From assembly GCF_010730355.1 (NCBI RefSeq), contig NZ_AP022576.1:3286001-3350000 (forward strand): 64,000 nt of DNA, written 5' to 3'. Positions 46,457 to 54,454 of the stretch are shown here, piece after piece. Made by a program: the position numbers and the translations under genes. Origin of the DNA: Mycobacterium florentinum. Its GTDB lineage: Bacteria; Actinomycetota; Actinomycetes; Mycobacteriales; Mycobacteriaceae. The notes beneath the pieces were generated by a model. It had not been told where the DNA came from. It searched no databases and saw only the letters and a program-made list of their open reading frames with translations. How positions within the stretch are numbered: the first letter of the stretch is position 1; each line of letters begins with the position of its first letter.

Positions 46457-47632
46457 TCAGCCGCCGTAGCTAGGGCGCCCGAGCTTCAGCTCGTGCTGGG
46501 CGATCATGTTGCGGAATACCTCCATGGTGCCGCCGTAGATCCCGGCCGGTACGCCGTGCCGGAAGATGAATTCCACGGCGCCGTCGTCCGCGGAACCCGT
46601 TGCGTCGGTGGGCAATGCCGACGCGGTGCCCAGCATGTCCATCAGGTCCGGCGAGACGTCGCGCATCGTCTGAATGAGCGCCACGCGTCCGTAGATGCCG
46701 GGCGTCGACAGCGCCGCCTCGATGCGGGCCAGGCTGCGCCCGAGCCGGTATTTCGTCGACTCGTCGTCGATCGGGCGGTTCCCGTTGGCATCCGGCGTGG
46801 CCAGGATCGCCGCGACTCCGTCGGCCGCCTCGGCCATCAGGTGTCCGTGCTCCGACATCATCGAAACGTTCTGCAGGCCATGGTCTTCGGTCTCGGTTAT
46901 GCCGTGTTCGGCGTCGAGGGCGAACCGCATCACCGTCCAGCCACCGTTGACCTCACCGATCCGGTAGCGGTCGTCGACCCGCACGTCGCTGTAGTAGACG
47001 ATGTTGGTGCGGTCGCCGTCCAGGGTGCGGATGCCCTGGATCTCAATGCCCTCCGAATCCAGCGGCACCAGAAACATGGTCAGGCTCTTGTGTTTCGGCG
47101 CTTGCGGGTCGGTGTTGGTGAGCAGGAAGACATACTTGGCGTTTTGCGCGTTCGAGGTGAACATCTTGGAGCCGTTGATGATCCACGCATCGCCGTCGCG
47201 CACGGCGCGGGTCTTGCAGGTCGCCACGTCGGAGCCGCCCTCGGGCTCGGTGTAGCCCAGGCACAACCGGATCTCACCGGACAGCACGCCCGGCAGCACC
47301 GCGTCGACGAGCTCGGCTTTCCCGAATTGGCGCACCAACTTCGCGACGACCGCGGTGGTGCCCCAGTGGAACCACGGCGTGTGGGCCCGGCCGATCTCGA
47401 GGTGGAAGATTCGCCGGCGCACCGGAGTGAATCCCCCTTCGGACTCCAGCTTGAAATCCGACGTCAGGTACCCCTCTTCGCCCAGCGCCAAATGCACTGG
47501 TTCACTGAAGTTTTCGCCCGTCTCACGATCGCGGCGCAACACCTCGTCGGTGACGTGCTTGGCGATGAACGCCCGGGTCTGATCGAAGAATTCCTGATCC
47601 TCGGGCGAAAGGCCGACGCGGGAGAAGTCCAT
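46457..47632 (-). CDS. acyl-CoA dehydrogenase
   Basis: This 391-residue flavoprotein has LCLGYTEPEGGSDVATCKTRA (about 123-143, the FAD/substrate loop), INGSKMFTSNAQNAKYVFLL and a C-terminal GGTMEVFRNMIAQHELKLGRP. It probably introduces the alpha,beta double bond in a CoA thioester. It shares one base (TGATG) with the upstream F420-type gene and belongs to the thioesterase-headed minus-strand operon. Confidence 0.91.
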   Translation of the reverse strand: MDFSRVGLSPEDQEFFDQTRAFIAKHVTDEVLRRDRETGENFSEPVHLALGEEGYLTSDFKLESEGGFTPVRRRIFHLEIGRAHTPWFHWGTTAVVAKLVRQFGKAELVDAVLPGVLSGEIRLCLGYTEPEGGSDVATCKTRAVRDGDAWIINGSKMFTSNAQNAKYVFLLTNTDPQAPKHKSLTMFLVPLDSEGIEIQGIRTLDGDRTNIVYYSDVRVDDRYRIGEVNGGWTVMRFALDAEHGITETEDHGLQNVSMMSEHGHLMAEAADGVAAILATPDANGNRPIDDESTKYRLGRSLARIEAALSTPGIYGRVALIQTMRDVSPDLMDMLGTASALPTDATGSADDGAVEFIFRHGVPAGIYGGTMEVFRNMIAQHELKLGRPSYGG

Positions 47633-48546
47633 CAGGCCGCGTCGATCACCACGGTACGGAAACGATCGAGGGTTTCGAGCACGTGCGCCATGCTGTCACC
47701 GGGCAGGTGGACGCTGGTCCAAGTGACGCCCAGCTTCGCCAGGTTGTCCAGGCCCTCGAGGTAGGCATCGGCGTTGAATTCGTCGGCGGCGGGGCTGCCG
47801 CCCTCGGGGTTGGCGAAGGTGATGTCGATCGACGACCAATCCCGGCCCGCCGCATCGCATCGGCGCCGCAGGTCGTCGATGGCCGCCGCAAGCTGCTCGG
47901 TAGTGGTGATCGCCGCGGTGCCCGCCGTCTGGGCCAATTGGGGCGGGGCGGGAAAAGGGCACCAGCCGTCGCCGTATTGCGCGACCCGCTGCCGGGCCGT
48001 GGTGGTGTTGCCGCCGATCCAGATCGGCGGGCTGCTGGCGGGCCGGGGGTGCGCGGTAATGCCGCGCGCGCTGAAATGCTTTCCCTCGAACGTGATGTCG
48101 TCGCCGGTCCAGATCGCCCGGATCACTTGCAGGGATTCCTCGAACAGCTCGGCGCGTTCGTCGTAACTGACACCCAGCGCGGCGAACTCGCGCTTGAGGT
48201 AGCCCACGCCGACCGCGAGCGTGAAACGCCCTCCGGACAACAGGTCCAGGGTGGCTCCGGATTTGGCCACCACGAACGGGTTTCGATACGGCAGCACCAC
48301 GATGTTGGGAATCAGCCGCAACGTCGACGTGGTGGCGGCCGCGAAACCCAGTGTGACAAAAGGATCCAACGCATCGTGGCCGCCGGCCTCCAGCCACCGC
48401 TGCGACGGTGCCGGGTGATCGGTCAGGCCGAAACCGTGGATGCCGACCGCTTCGCAGGCCGCGGCGACCTTCCCGATGCCCTCCCCGCTGACCAATTCGG
48501 GGTTGTAGGGGTGGCTGTGCATCGGGTGGGTGATCGTGAAGCGCAT
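47632..48546 (-). CDS. LLM-class F420-dependent oxidoreductase
   Basis: This 304-residue luciferase-like TIM-barrel protein matches the TIGR03619-type layout, with GLTDHPAPSQRWL, RLIPNIVVLPYRNPFVVAKSGATLDLLSGGRFTLAVGVGY and PIWIGGNTTTARQRVAQYGDGW. It probably uses coenzyme F420 for a hydride transfer. The substrate is unknown. It is the second gene of the thioesterase-ACAD operon. Confidence 0.88.
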   Translation of the reverse strand: MRFTITHPMHSHPYNPELVSGEGIGKVAAACEAVGIHGFGLTDHPAPSQRWLEAGGHDALDPFVTLGFAAATTSTLRLIPNIVVLPYRNPFVVAKSGATLDLLSGGRFTLAVGVGYLKREFAALGVSYDERAELFEESLQVIRAIWTGDDITFEGKHFSARGITAHPRPASSPPIWIGGNTTTARQRVAQYGDGWCPFPAPPQLAQTAGTAAITTTEQLAAAIDDLRRRCDAAGRDWSSIDITFANPEGGSPAADEFNADAYLEGLDNLAKLGVTWTSVHLPGDSMAHVLETLDRFRTVVIDAA

Positions 48547-48562
48547 TGGGGTTCCCCAGCCG

Positions 48563-49444
48563 TCAGAAGCGAGCGCGCGAATCGATCGCGGTGTCGCTGA
48601 TGCGCAGCGGCCGGATCAGCGCCTCCTGGGCGAAGGAGGCCAACAGCTCCCCCTCCTCGCTGTGCACGGTGCCGCGCACGTAGGACATGCCCGCGCCGAC
48701 CTGGGTGCTCTCATGCGTGTAGAGCAGCCACCCGGTCCAGTCGACCGGCTCGTGGAAGGCCACCGAGATGCTCATCGGTGCGGTGGACACGGTCAGGTGC
48801 GCCTGGGCGGTGCCGATGCCCTCATGCGCGCGCATCGTGGTGGAGATCCCCAGATGACCGGTGAAGTACGCCAACAGCGCCTTGGCCAGTTCGTCTCGGG
48901 TGGGAATCGGGTCGTAGTGCAACCACGCGTAGAGCTCCGGCGGGCCGACCTCGTCGGGGCTGTTGACGTCGACGACGTCGACCAGGCGCAGCTCGCGCCC
49001 GACCATCGGCATCGGTGAGTGGTGGGCGTCGGCGGGGGCGGCCACGTCGGGCCGCGGCAGGTGGTGGCGGATGACGTCGTCGGTGGGGACGTCGGCCAGC
49101 ACCGTGATGCTCAGGCAGCGCCGCCCGTTCTGGTGCACGGCGACGACCGCGGTGGCGGTGGACCGGCCCTCGGACACCACGTCCAGGACGAGCTCGATCG
49201 GTGGGCCGACGACCACCGCACGCGAGAACACCGCGTGCGCCGAACGCACCGACTTGTCCGGGAATCGTTTGGCCACGGCCACAATCGCCTGGGCGAGCAC
49301 CTGGGTGCCTTCCACCACCTGACGTTCGTCGCCGACCGCGATGCCGGTGTCCCCGGTGAACCGGTCGTCCCCGTCGGCCCGCACGTCAAACAGATCCAGC
49401 AGGCCCTGCACCGTCCACTCGGTCTGCTCAGATTCCGTGGTCAA
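48563..49444 (-). CDS. TesB-like double-hotdog acyl-CoA thioesterase
   Basis: This 293-residue protein has two hotdog repeats: the first with VVEGTQVLAQAIVAVAKRFP and SAHAVFSRAVVVGPPIELVL, the second with ISVAFHEPVDWTGWLLYTHESTQ. The TTG at 49444 follows GGTGGA and starts before the first conserved segment; the ATG at 49585 would cross the divergent gene. It heads a three-gene operon downstream of copy B of the 26-base motif. Confidence 0.82.
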   Translation of the reverse strand: MTTESEQTEWTVQGLLDLFDVRADGDDRFTGDTGIAVGDERQVVEGTQVLAQAIVAVAKRFPDKSVRSAHAVFSRAVVVGPPIELVLDVVSEGRSTATAVVAVHQNGRRCLSITVLADVPTDDVIRHHLPRPDVAAPADAHHSPMPMVGRELRLVDVVDVNSPDEVGPPELYAWLHYDPIPTRDELAKALLAYFTGHLGISTTMRAHEGIGTAQAHLTVSTAPMSISVAFHEPVDWTGWLLYTHESTQVGAGMSYVRGTVHSEEGELLASFAQEALIRPLRISDTAIDSRARF

Positions 49445-49484
49445 GTCCGATCCACCTCTCGCGTTGGCAGCTTCCGGCCCAGCG

Positions 49485-49510
49485 TGACACTTTGAGTAGG
49501 ATTTGTAAAG
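49485..49510. promoter_or_regulatory. copy B of 26-base regulatory motif
   Basis: TGACACTT-N9-TTTGTAAAG lies in the 143-base gap between the divergent thioesterase (start 49444) and SRPBCC (start about 49588) genes, so one site could control both. It matches copies A and C at all 17 fixed positions. Confidence 0.72.
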
Positions 49511-49587
49511 CTTGGCTAACAAGACTCCGGCGGGCACTGCGGGCAGCGCCCGAACAGGCCAATGGAAAGCGCAGAGAGGCAACACAA

Positions 49588-50064
49588 TTGGGCATCGTGA
49601 CGAGCACCTCAGAGACCGCGTTCACCCAGTCCGCAGAAACCGTGTACGACTTCGTCACCAACCCGCAGAACTGGACTAAGACCTACCCCGGCAGCGCGCA
49701 CATCGGCAAACTGCCGCCGCTGCCGCTCAAGGTCGGCGACACCTGGGAGGAGGCCGGTCCCGACGGGGACCGGATCTTCACCTGGCAGCTGGCCGTCGCG
49801 GTGCGACCCATCCAGTTCGTGTTCACCTCGATCGGGCGCCTGGGCCACGACCGCGACGGCAACGGGGGCCTGGAGGGCCGCATCACGGTGTCCTATCGGT
49901 TCAGCACGCCCGGCCAGGGCGTCACGCTCTTTTCCCGCACCATGACCATTGAGGCCCCCAAGCACGCTCCGCTGCCCGATCGGCTCTTCGAGCAGGCCAA
50001 TCCGGCCCGGATCGACGCGTATCACGAGGCCGTCGCGCGCGAGCTCGCTCCGGCAGCAGATTGA
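49588..50064 (+). CDS. SRPBCC family protein
   Basis: This 158-residue START-like protein begins TSTSETAFTQSAETVYDFVTNPQNWTKTYPG and ends with the long C-terminal helix of the fold. It could be a cyclase, a hydratase-like enzyme or a lipid binder. The TTG at 49588 sits ten bases after GAGAGG; a GTG at 49597 is an alternative. It is next to copy B of the shared motif. Confidence 0.8.
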   Translation: MGIVTSTSETAFTQSAETVYDFVTNPQNWTKTYPGSAHIGKLPPLPLKVGDTWEEAGPDGDRIFTWQLAVAVRPIQFVFTSIGRLGHDRDGNGGLEGRITVSYRFSTPGQGVTLFSRTMTIEAPKHAPLPDRLFEQANPARIDAYHEAVARELAPAAD

Positions 50065-50083
50065 CACCAGCGCCGCCGTTGCA

Positions 50084-50109
50084 TGACACTTTTGCGGTGT
50101 TTTGTAAAG
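50084..50109. promoter_or_regulatory. copy C of 26-base regulatory motif
   Basis: TGACACTT-N9-TTTGTAAAG ends ten bases before the SMP-30 start codon, and its right end merges with the AAAGG ribosome binding site. It matches copies A and B at all 17 fixed positions. Confidence 0.72.
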
Positions 50110-50119
50110 GCGTGAGCCG

Positions 50120-50938
50120 ATGATCCCCGAGCCGCTGGCCAACGGGTTCTGCTTCGGCGAGGGCCCCCGGTGGTTCGAGGGCCTGCTGTGGTTCTCCGAC
50201 ATGCTGGGCGAAGCGGTCCACACCTCGACCCTGGGTGGGGCGCTGACCACGTTGCCGCTGCCCGGGCACTCGCCGTCGGGCCTGGGTTTTCGCCCCGACG
50301 GGTCGCTGCTGATCGCCTCGGCCGACGACCGGCGGGTGCTGCGCTACGACGGAGAAACCGTCGTGGAGGTCGCCGATCTCACTCCCCTGGTGCCCGCCAA
50401 CCTCGGCGACATGGTGATCGACGACGCGGGCCGCGCCTACATCGGCTCCCAGGCCCGAACCGGCGGCGTCATCGTGCGCCTCGATCCCGACGACAACGCC
50501 GTCGTCGTGGCCTCAGACCTCGACTTTCCCAACGGCATGGTCATCACGGCGGACCGCAAGACGCTGATCGTCGCCGAATCGATCGGCCGCCGGCTCACCG
50601 CCTTCACCATCGGCGATTCCGGCGCGCTGGGCGACCGCCGGGTCTTCGCCGAGGGCCTGGACGGACCGCCGGACGGCATCGCCCTGGACGCCGAGGGCGG
50701 CGTGTGGACGTCGATGACGCTGGCTCACCAATTCGAGCGGATCGTCGAGGGCGGCGCCGTGACCGACCGCATCGACATGGGCGAGCGGGTCGCCATCGCC
50801 TGCGCGCTCGGCGGCCCCGAACGTCGCATCCTGTTTCTGCTGTCGAGCACCGACGCCTATCCTCAGCGGCTGGTGGGCACCCGGGGATCGCGGCTCGACG
50901 CCGTGCAGGTCGCCACGCCCGGCGCCGGGCTGCCCTGA
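50120..50938 (+). CDS. SMP-30/gluconolactonase-family lactonase
   Basis: This 272-residue six-bladed propeller begins LANGFCFGEGPRWFEGLLWFSDM, with the metal-ligand Glu of the GEGPRW motif, and has the later NLGDMVIDDAGRAYIGS and LDFPNGMVIT segments with the expected Asn ligands. Members hydrolyse lactones using a divalent metal. Next to a Baeyer-Villiger-type enzyme under the same motif, it is the likely lactone-opening step. Confidence 0.9.
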   Translation: MIPEPLANGFCFGEGPRWFEGLLWFSDMLGEAVHTSTLGGALTTLPLPGHSPSGLGFRPDGSLLIASADDRRVLRYDGETVVEVADLTPLVPANLGDMVIDDAGRAYIGSQARTGGVIVRLDPDDNAVVVASDLDFPNGMVITADRKTLIVAESIGRRLTAFTIGDSGALGDRRVFAEGLDGPPDGIALDAEGGVWTSMTLAHQFERIVEGGAVTDRIDMGERVAIACALGGPERRILFLLSSTDAYPQRLVGTRGSRLDAVQVATPGAGLP

Positions 50939-50958
50939 GACACCCGAGAGGGAGACAC

Positions 50959-51780
50959 GTGACCGACAGCTACTACGAACTGATCGATGACGCCGACGCG
51001 GTGGGCGAGAAGTTCCGGGCGACCGACCTGGCCCGCGGCACCTGGTCGGCAGCGATCCAGCATGGCGGACCGGTGTCCGCGCTGCTGGTCCGCGCCCTGG
51101 AGCGCTGCGAGCAGCGCGACGACACCCGGCTGTCGCGGGTGGTGATCGACCTGCTGGGCGGGGTGCCGTCGGAAGGCGACATCTGGGTGCGCTCGCAGGT
51201 CCAGCGCGGCGGCAAGCAGATCGAGCTGGTCACCGCCGAGATGCTGGCGCCCGGTCCCGACGGCCAGCCTCGCCCCGTCGCCCGTGCCAGTGGCTGGCGG
51301 CTGCAGCTGCAGGACACCCGGGCCGTCGCGCACGCGGCGGCGGAACTGCCGCGACCCCGCGCCGACGCCCGCAACCGCAACCTCAAGGCCAAGGAGTGGG
51401 ACCGCAACTACGTGCACAGCCTGGAGTGGCTGTGGCTGACCGAGCCGCTGACACCGGGCCCCGGCGAATCGTGGATCAAGCCCGAGGTCGACCTCGTCCA
51501 GGGCGAGACGATGACGCAGCTGGAGCGGCTGTTCGCGGTGGCCGACTGTGCCAACGGCATCGGCAGCAAGCTCGACATCACCAAATGGACGTTCCTGAAC
51601 ACCGATCTGGCGGTGCACGTGTTTCGTGTTCCCGACGGGGACTGGGTCGGCATTCGGGCGGAGACCAGCTACGGGCCGGACGGCATCGGAACCACCATCG
51701 GCACGTTGTACGACGAGCAGGGCGCGGTCGGCGCCATCCAGCAGTCTGTGCTGGTGCGCCGGCGCCCGCCCAAAGCCTGA
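50959..51780 (+). CDS. TesB-like thioesterase family protein
   Basis: This 273-residue protein is a double-hotdog thioesterase-like protein (PF13622 type) with GTWSAAIQHGGPVSALLVRALER and SVLVRRRPP. It starts at GTG 50959 after GAGAGGGAGA, 20 bases after the SMP-30 gene. The long open frame to 50170 is shadow. It is the second TesB-like gene of the cluster, and it precedes the TetR gene. Confidence 0.82.
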   Translation: MTDSYYELIDDADAVGEKFRATDLARGTWSAAIQHGGPVSALLVRALERCEQRDDTRLSRVVIDLLGGVPSEGDIWVRSQVQRGGKQIELVTAEMLAPGPDGQPRPVARASGWRLQLQDTRAVAHAAAELPRPRADARNRNLKAKEWDRNYVHSLEWLWLTEPLTPGPGESWIKPEVDLVQGETMTQLERLFAVADCANGIGSKLDITKWTFLNTDLAVHVFRVPDGDWVGIRAETSYGPDGIGTTIGTLYDEQGAVGAIQQSVLVRRRPPKA

Positions 51781-51799
51781 CGGGGGACAGCGCAGATGT

Positions 51800-51825
51800 G
51801 GCTAGTTCGGCAATACTTCGTAAAG
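51800..51825. promoter_or_regulatory. degenerate copy D of the 26-base motif
   Basis: This stretch matches the right half of the motif at eight of nine positions (TTCGTAAAG) but the left half at only four of eight. It ends eight bases before the TetR start. It may be a low-affinity autoregulatory site; on its own it would not be convincing. Confidence 0.4.
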
Positions 51826-51833
51826 TCTCAGAT

Positions 51834-52388
51834 ATGACTCAGCCGGCCGCCGCGACGACCGTGACCGACGCGGACACCTCGACGCGTCAGCGGATCCTGT
51901 TGGCGACCGCCGAGGTGCTCGGCCGCAACGGCAAAACCAAACTCAGCCTGTCCGAGGTCGCCACCCAGGCCGGGGTATCCCGGCCCACGCTCTACCGCTG
52001 GTTCGCCTCCAAAGAGGAGCTGTTGTCTGCGTTCTCGCAGTACGAGCGCCAGCTTTTCGAAAGCGGTTTGGTGCGAGCCACCGCGGGGCTCAAGGGCTAC
52101 GAAAAGCTGGACGCCGTGCTGCGATTCATTGTCGAGTACCAGCACTCCTACTCGGGTGTGCGCATGGTCGACGTGGAACCCGAGCACACCATCGCCCAGT
52201 TCGCGCATGTCATCCCGCAGATGCGCGACGGTCTGCAACGGCATCTGCCCGGTCCCAACGCCGCGGTGAAGGCGGCGACCGTGATCCGGATCGCGATCTC
52301 GCACTACATCGTTCGCAGTGACGACGCCGAGCAGTTCCTGGCCCAGCTGCGCCACGCCGTCGGGATCAAACCGGCCTCAGCTGAATAG
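51834..52388 (+). CDS. TetR-family regulator of the accessory cluster
   Basis: This 184-residue protein has a TetR HTH (RQRILLATAEVLGRNGKTKLSLSEVATQAGVSRPTLYRWFASKEELL, about 18-64) and a short helical ligand-binding domain. It starts at ATG 51834; the longer frame is shadow. It ends the SMP-30/thioesterase operon and is the only cytoplasmic one-component regulator next to the motif copies, so I infer that it binds them. Its 3' end overlaps the convergent oxidase by 12 bases. Confidence 0.85.
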   Translation: MTQPAAATTVTDADTSTRQRILLATAEVLGRNGKTKLSLSEVATQAGVSRPTLYRWFASKEELLSAFSQYERQLFESGLVRATAGLKGYEKLDAVLRFIVEYQHSYSGVRMVDVEPEHTIAQFAHVIPQMRDGLQRHLPGPNAAVKAATVIRIAISHYIVRSDDAEQFLAQLRHAVGIKPASAE

Positions 52389-53717
52389 CACCGCGGCGTT
52401 GAGGTATCCGGTCGGGTCCAGCGCGGCCTTGACCGACCGCATGGCCACGATATCGGTTGCATCCCTGGACATTTCGAGGTAGTCACGCTTGCGGCTGCCG
52501 ACGCCGTGTTCGGAGCTGACGTTGCCGCCACACCGCGCGATCAGGTCCATCATCGGCCCGTACAGCGCCTTCTCCTCCTCGAGCGGCACGCGCAGCACGT
52601 TGAGATGCAGGTTGCCCTCCCCGACATGGCCGAACAACAGGGGCACCGCGTCACTGACCCGCTCGCGGATCAATGCGACCGCATCCGCGGCGAACCGGGA
52701 GATCGCCGCCAGCGGCAGTGACACGTCGAACTTCAACGGCGGGCCGTACACGCCGAGCACCTCGGCCAGCGATTCGCGGACACGCCAAAGTCGTTGCTGT
52801 GCAGCAGCATCCACGCCCACCGCCGGCTCGGCGCACAGCGGTGCGTCGTCGAGCAGATCAGCCAGCCGCTCGGTCTGATCGTGGTCGGCGGCCAGCTCCA
52901 CCAGCAGCAGCCAGGCCGCCTCGACCGGTGCACCGAACCCGAGGTGCTCGGCGGTCAGGGCGCCCGCGCGGCCGTCGATCAACTCGAGTGCGGCGATCCC
53001 ATCCACGTCGCGGAACGTCCGCCCGGTGTCGATCAGCGCCTCGAGATCGTCGAAACCGCACACCGCGGTCACCCGATGCGACGGGGTGGGGTGCAGCCGC
53101 AGATCCAGCGCGGTGATGACGCCGAGGGTGCCCTCGGCGCCGACGAACAGTGCGGGTAGGTCGTATCCGGTGTTGTCGCTGCGCACCAGGCTGTGCCGGC
53201 ACATCAGCGACCCGTCGGGCAGCGCCACATCCAGGCCGAGGACTTGTTCGCCCATGTTGCCGTAGCGGACCGTACGCAGCCCGCCCGCATTGGTCGAGGC
53301 CATGCCGCCGACCGTCGCGGTGTCGCGCGCGGCGAGGTCCACGCCGAACACCAGTCCCGCCGCGGCCGCGGCGTGCTGCACCGCGGCCAGCGTCGCGCCG
53401 GCGCCGACCGCGATACGGCGCTCGACGGTGTCGACATCGCCTAGCGCACAAAGCCTTTCGGTGGACAGCAGCACGTCGTCATGCTCGGGAACGGTACCGG
53501 CCACCAGCGAGGTCCGACCGCCCTGCACGGTGACGTGCGCCCCGGCATCGCGGCACAGCCGCAACACCTCGGCGACCTCCTCGGCCGACCCGGGACGGAC
53601 CAGCGCACTGGCGCGGCCGCGATAGCGGCCGGTGTGGTCGACGCTGCGCCCGGACAGCACGTCGGGGTCGGTCACGACGTGCTTGGATCCGACCGCGTCT
53701 TGCAAACCGCGCAGCAT
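52377..53717 (-). CDS. FAD-linked (glycolate oxidase-type) dehydrogenase, Rv0161-like
   Basis: This 446-residue VAO/PCMH flavoprotein has the FAD-binding domain (ALVRPGSAEEVAEVLRLC, VTVQGGRTSLVAG, ATVGGMASTNAGG, VGAEGTLGVIT) and the FAD-oxidase C domain (LLFGHVGEGNLHLNV, SSEHGVGSRKRDYL). It oxidises a 2-hydroxy acid, for example a lactate/glycolate-type substrate. The ATG at 53717 is seven bases after a TATAAC box, fitting a leaderless transcript. Its length is near that of Rv0161. Confidence 0.9.
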   Translation of the reverse strand: MLRGLQDAVGSKHVVTDPDVLSGRSVDHTGRYRGRASALVRPGSAEEVAEVLRLCRDAGAHVTVQGGRTSLVAGTVPEHDDVLLSTERLCALGDVDTVERRIAVGAGATLAAVQHAAAAAGLVFGVDLAARDTATVGGMASTNAGGLRTVRYGNMGEQVLGLDVALPDGSLMCRHSLVRSDNTGYDLPALFVGAEGTLGVITALDLRLHPTPSHRVTAVCGFDDLEALIDTGRTFRDVDGIAALELIDGRAGALTAEHLGFGAPVEAAWLLLVELAADHDQTERLADLLDDAPLCAEPAVGVDAAAQQRLWRVRESLAEVLGVYGPPLKFDVSLPLAAISRFAADAVALIRERVSDAVPLLFGHVGEGNLHLNVLRVPLEEEKALYGPMMDLIARCGGNVSSEHGVGSRKRDYLEMSRDATDIVAMRSVKAALDPTGYLNAAVLFS

Positions 53718-53724
53718 GTTCGCG

Positions 53725-53730
53725 GTTATA
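53725..53730 (-). promoter_or_regulatory. -10 box TATAAC of probable leaderless promoter
   Basis: TATAAC on the minus strand is seven bases before the ATG at 53717, the spacing expected when transcription begins at the A of the start codon. I see no good -35 hexamer and no ribosome binding site, which also fits a leaderless message. Confidence 0.5.
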
Positions 53731-53800
53731 GCACCCGCCGACACCGGTCGATCACACCGGCTTGGAAGACTGCGGGGATCACCCGACGCAGGGAGCACCG

Positions 53801-54454
53801 ATGTACGACCTCGAAGACGTGATCAGGCAACGCCGCTCGATCAGGATGTTCCAGCCCGATCGGCCGGTGCCCAGGGATTTGCTCCACGACGCGCTCGACC
53901 TGGCGATTCGCGCACCGTCGAACTCGAACGTGCAACCGTGGCACCTCTACTTCGCTACCGGTGCGGCCAGGGGCCGGTTGGTGGCCGCGCTGCTCGAGGC
54001 CGCCGAGGCGGGACCGCCGAAAGTACCGCCGCTGCCGGATGCGTTCGCCCACTATCGAAGCGACACCGGCAAGGTGGTCTACGGGTCGATGGGCATCGCT
54101 CGCGACGACCGGGCGGGCCGGCGCGCCGCGGTGCTGCGCAACTGGGAGTTCTTTCGGGCGCCGGTGGCCGGCGTCGTGTGCATGCATCACGAGCTGGGCC
54201 TGACGGACGCCCTCGGCGTCGGGATGTTCCTGCAGAACCTGATGCTGGTGCTCACCGCGCGCGGGCTGGGCACCTGCGTTCAGGTGGCGATCGCGGGCTA
54301 CCCCGAAGTCCTGCGCGAGCAACTCGACATCCCGGCCGAGTTGACCATCCTGTGTGGCCTGTCGGTCGGCTACCCCGACCCGGATTTTCCCGCCAACCAC
54401 ATCCGGCTCGGCCGGGATCCGGTCGAGCAGAAGGTTCTGTTCGCCGAGGACTAG
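53801..54454 (+). CDS. nitroreductase-family flavoprotein
   Basis: This 217-residue FMN enzyme begins YDLEDVIRQRRSIRMFQPDRPV, with APSNSNVQPWHLY and the late GLGTCVQVAIAGYPEVLREQL and GLSVGYPD signatures. It would transfer hydride from NAD(P)H to a nitro- or quinone-type acceptor; the natural substrate is unknown. ATG 53801 follows CAGGGAG. Its end overlaps the convergent SDR by four bases. Confidence 0.89.
   Translation: MYDLEDVIRQRRSIRMFQPDRPVPRDLLHDALDLAIRAPSNSNVQPWHLYFATGAARGRLVAALLEAAEAGPPKVPPLPDAFAHYRSDTGKVVYGSMGIARDDRAGRRAAVLRNWEFFRAPVAGVVCMHHELGLTDALGVGMFLQNLMLVLTARGLGTCVQVAIAGYPEVLREQLDIPAELTILCGLSVGYPDPDFPANHIRLGRDPVEQKVLFAED

Noticed and set aside
41461..50109. The TGACACTT-N9-TTTGTAAAG motif as an ordinary SigA promoter (TGACA-N16-TAAAG)
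   Set aside because: The spacing would fit, but the fixed bases extend well beyond the two hexamers, and copy A would fire antisense to the CaiB gene; an operator explains all copies better. Not fully excluded.
50170..51780. 536-residue version of the TesB-like thioesterase
   Set aside because: The upstream part is an out-of-frame reading of the SMP-30 gene; GTG 50959 has a strong ribosome binding site.
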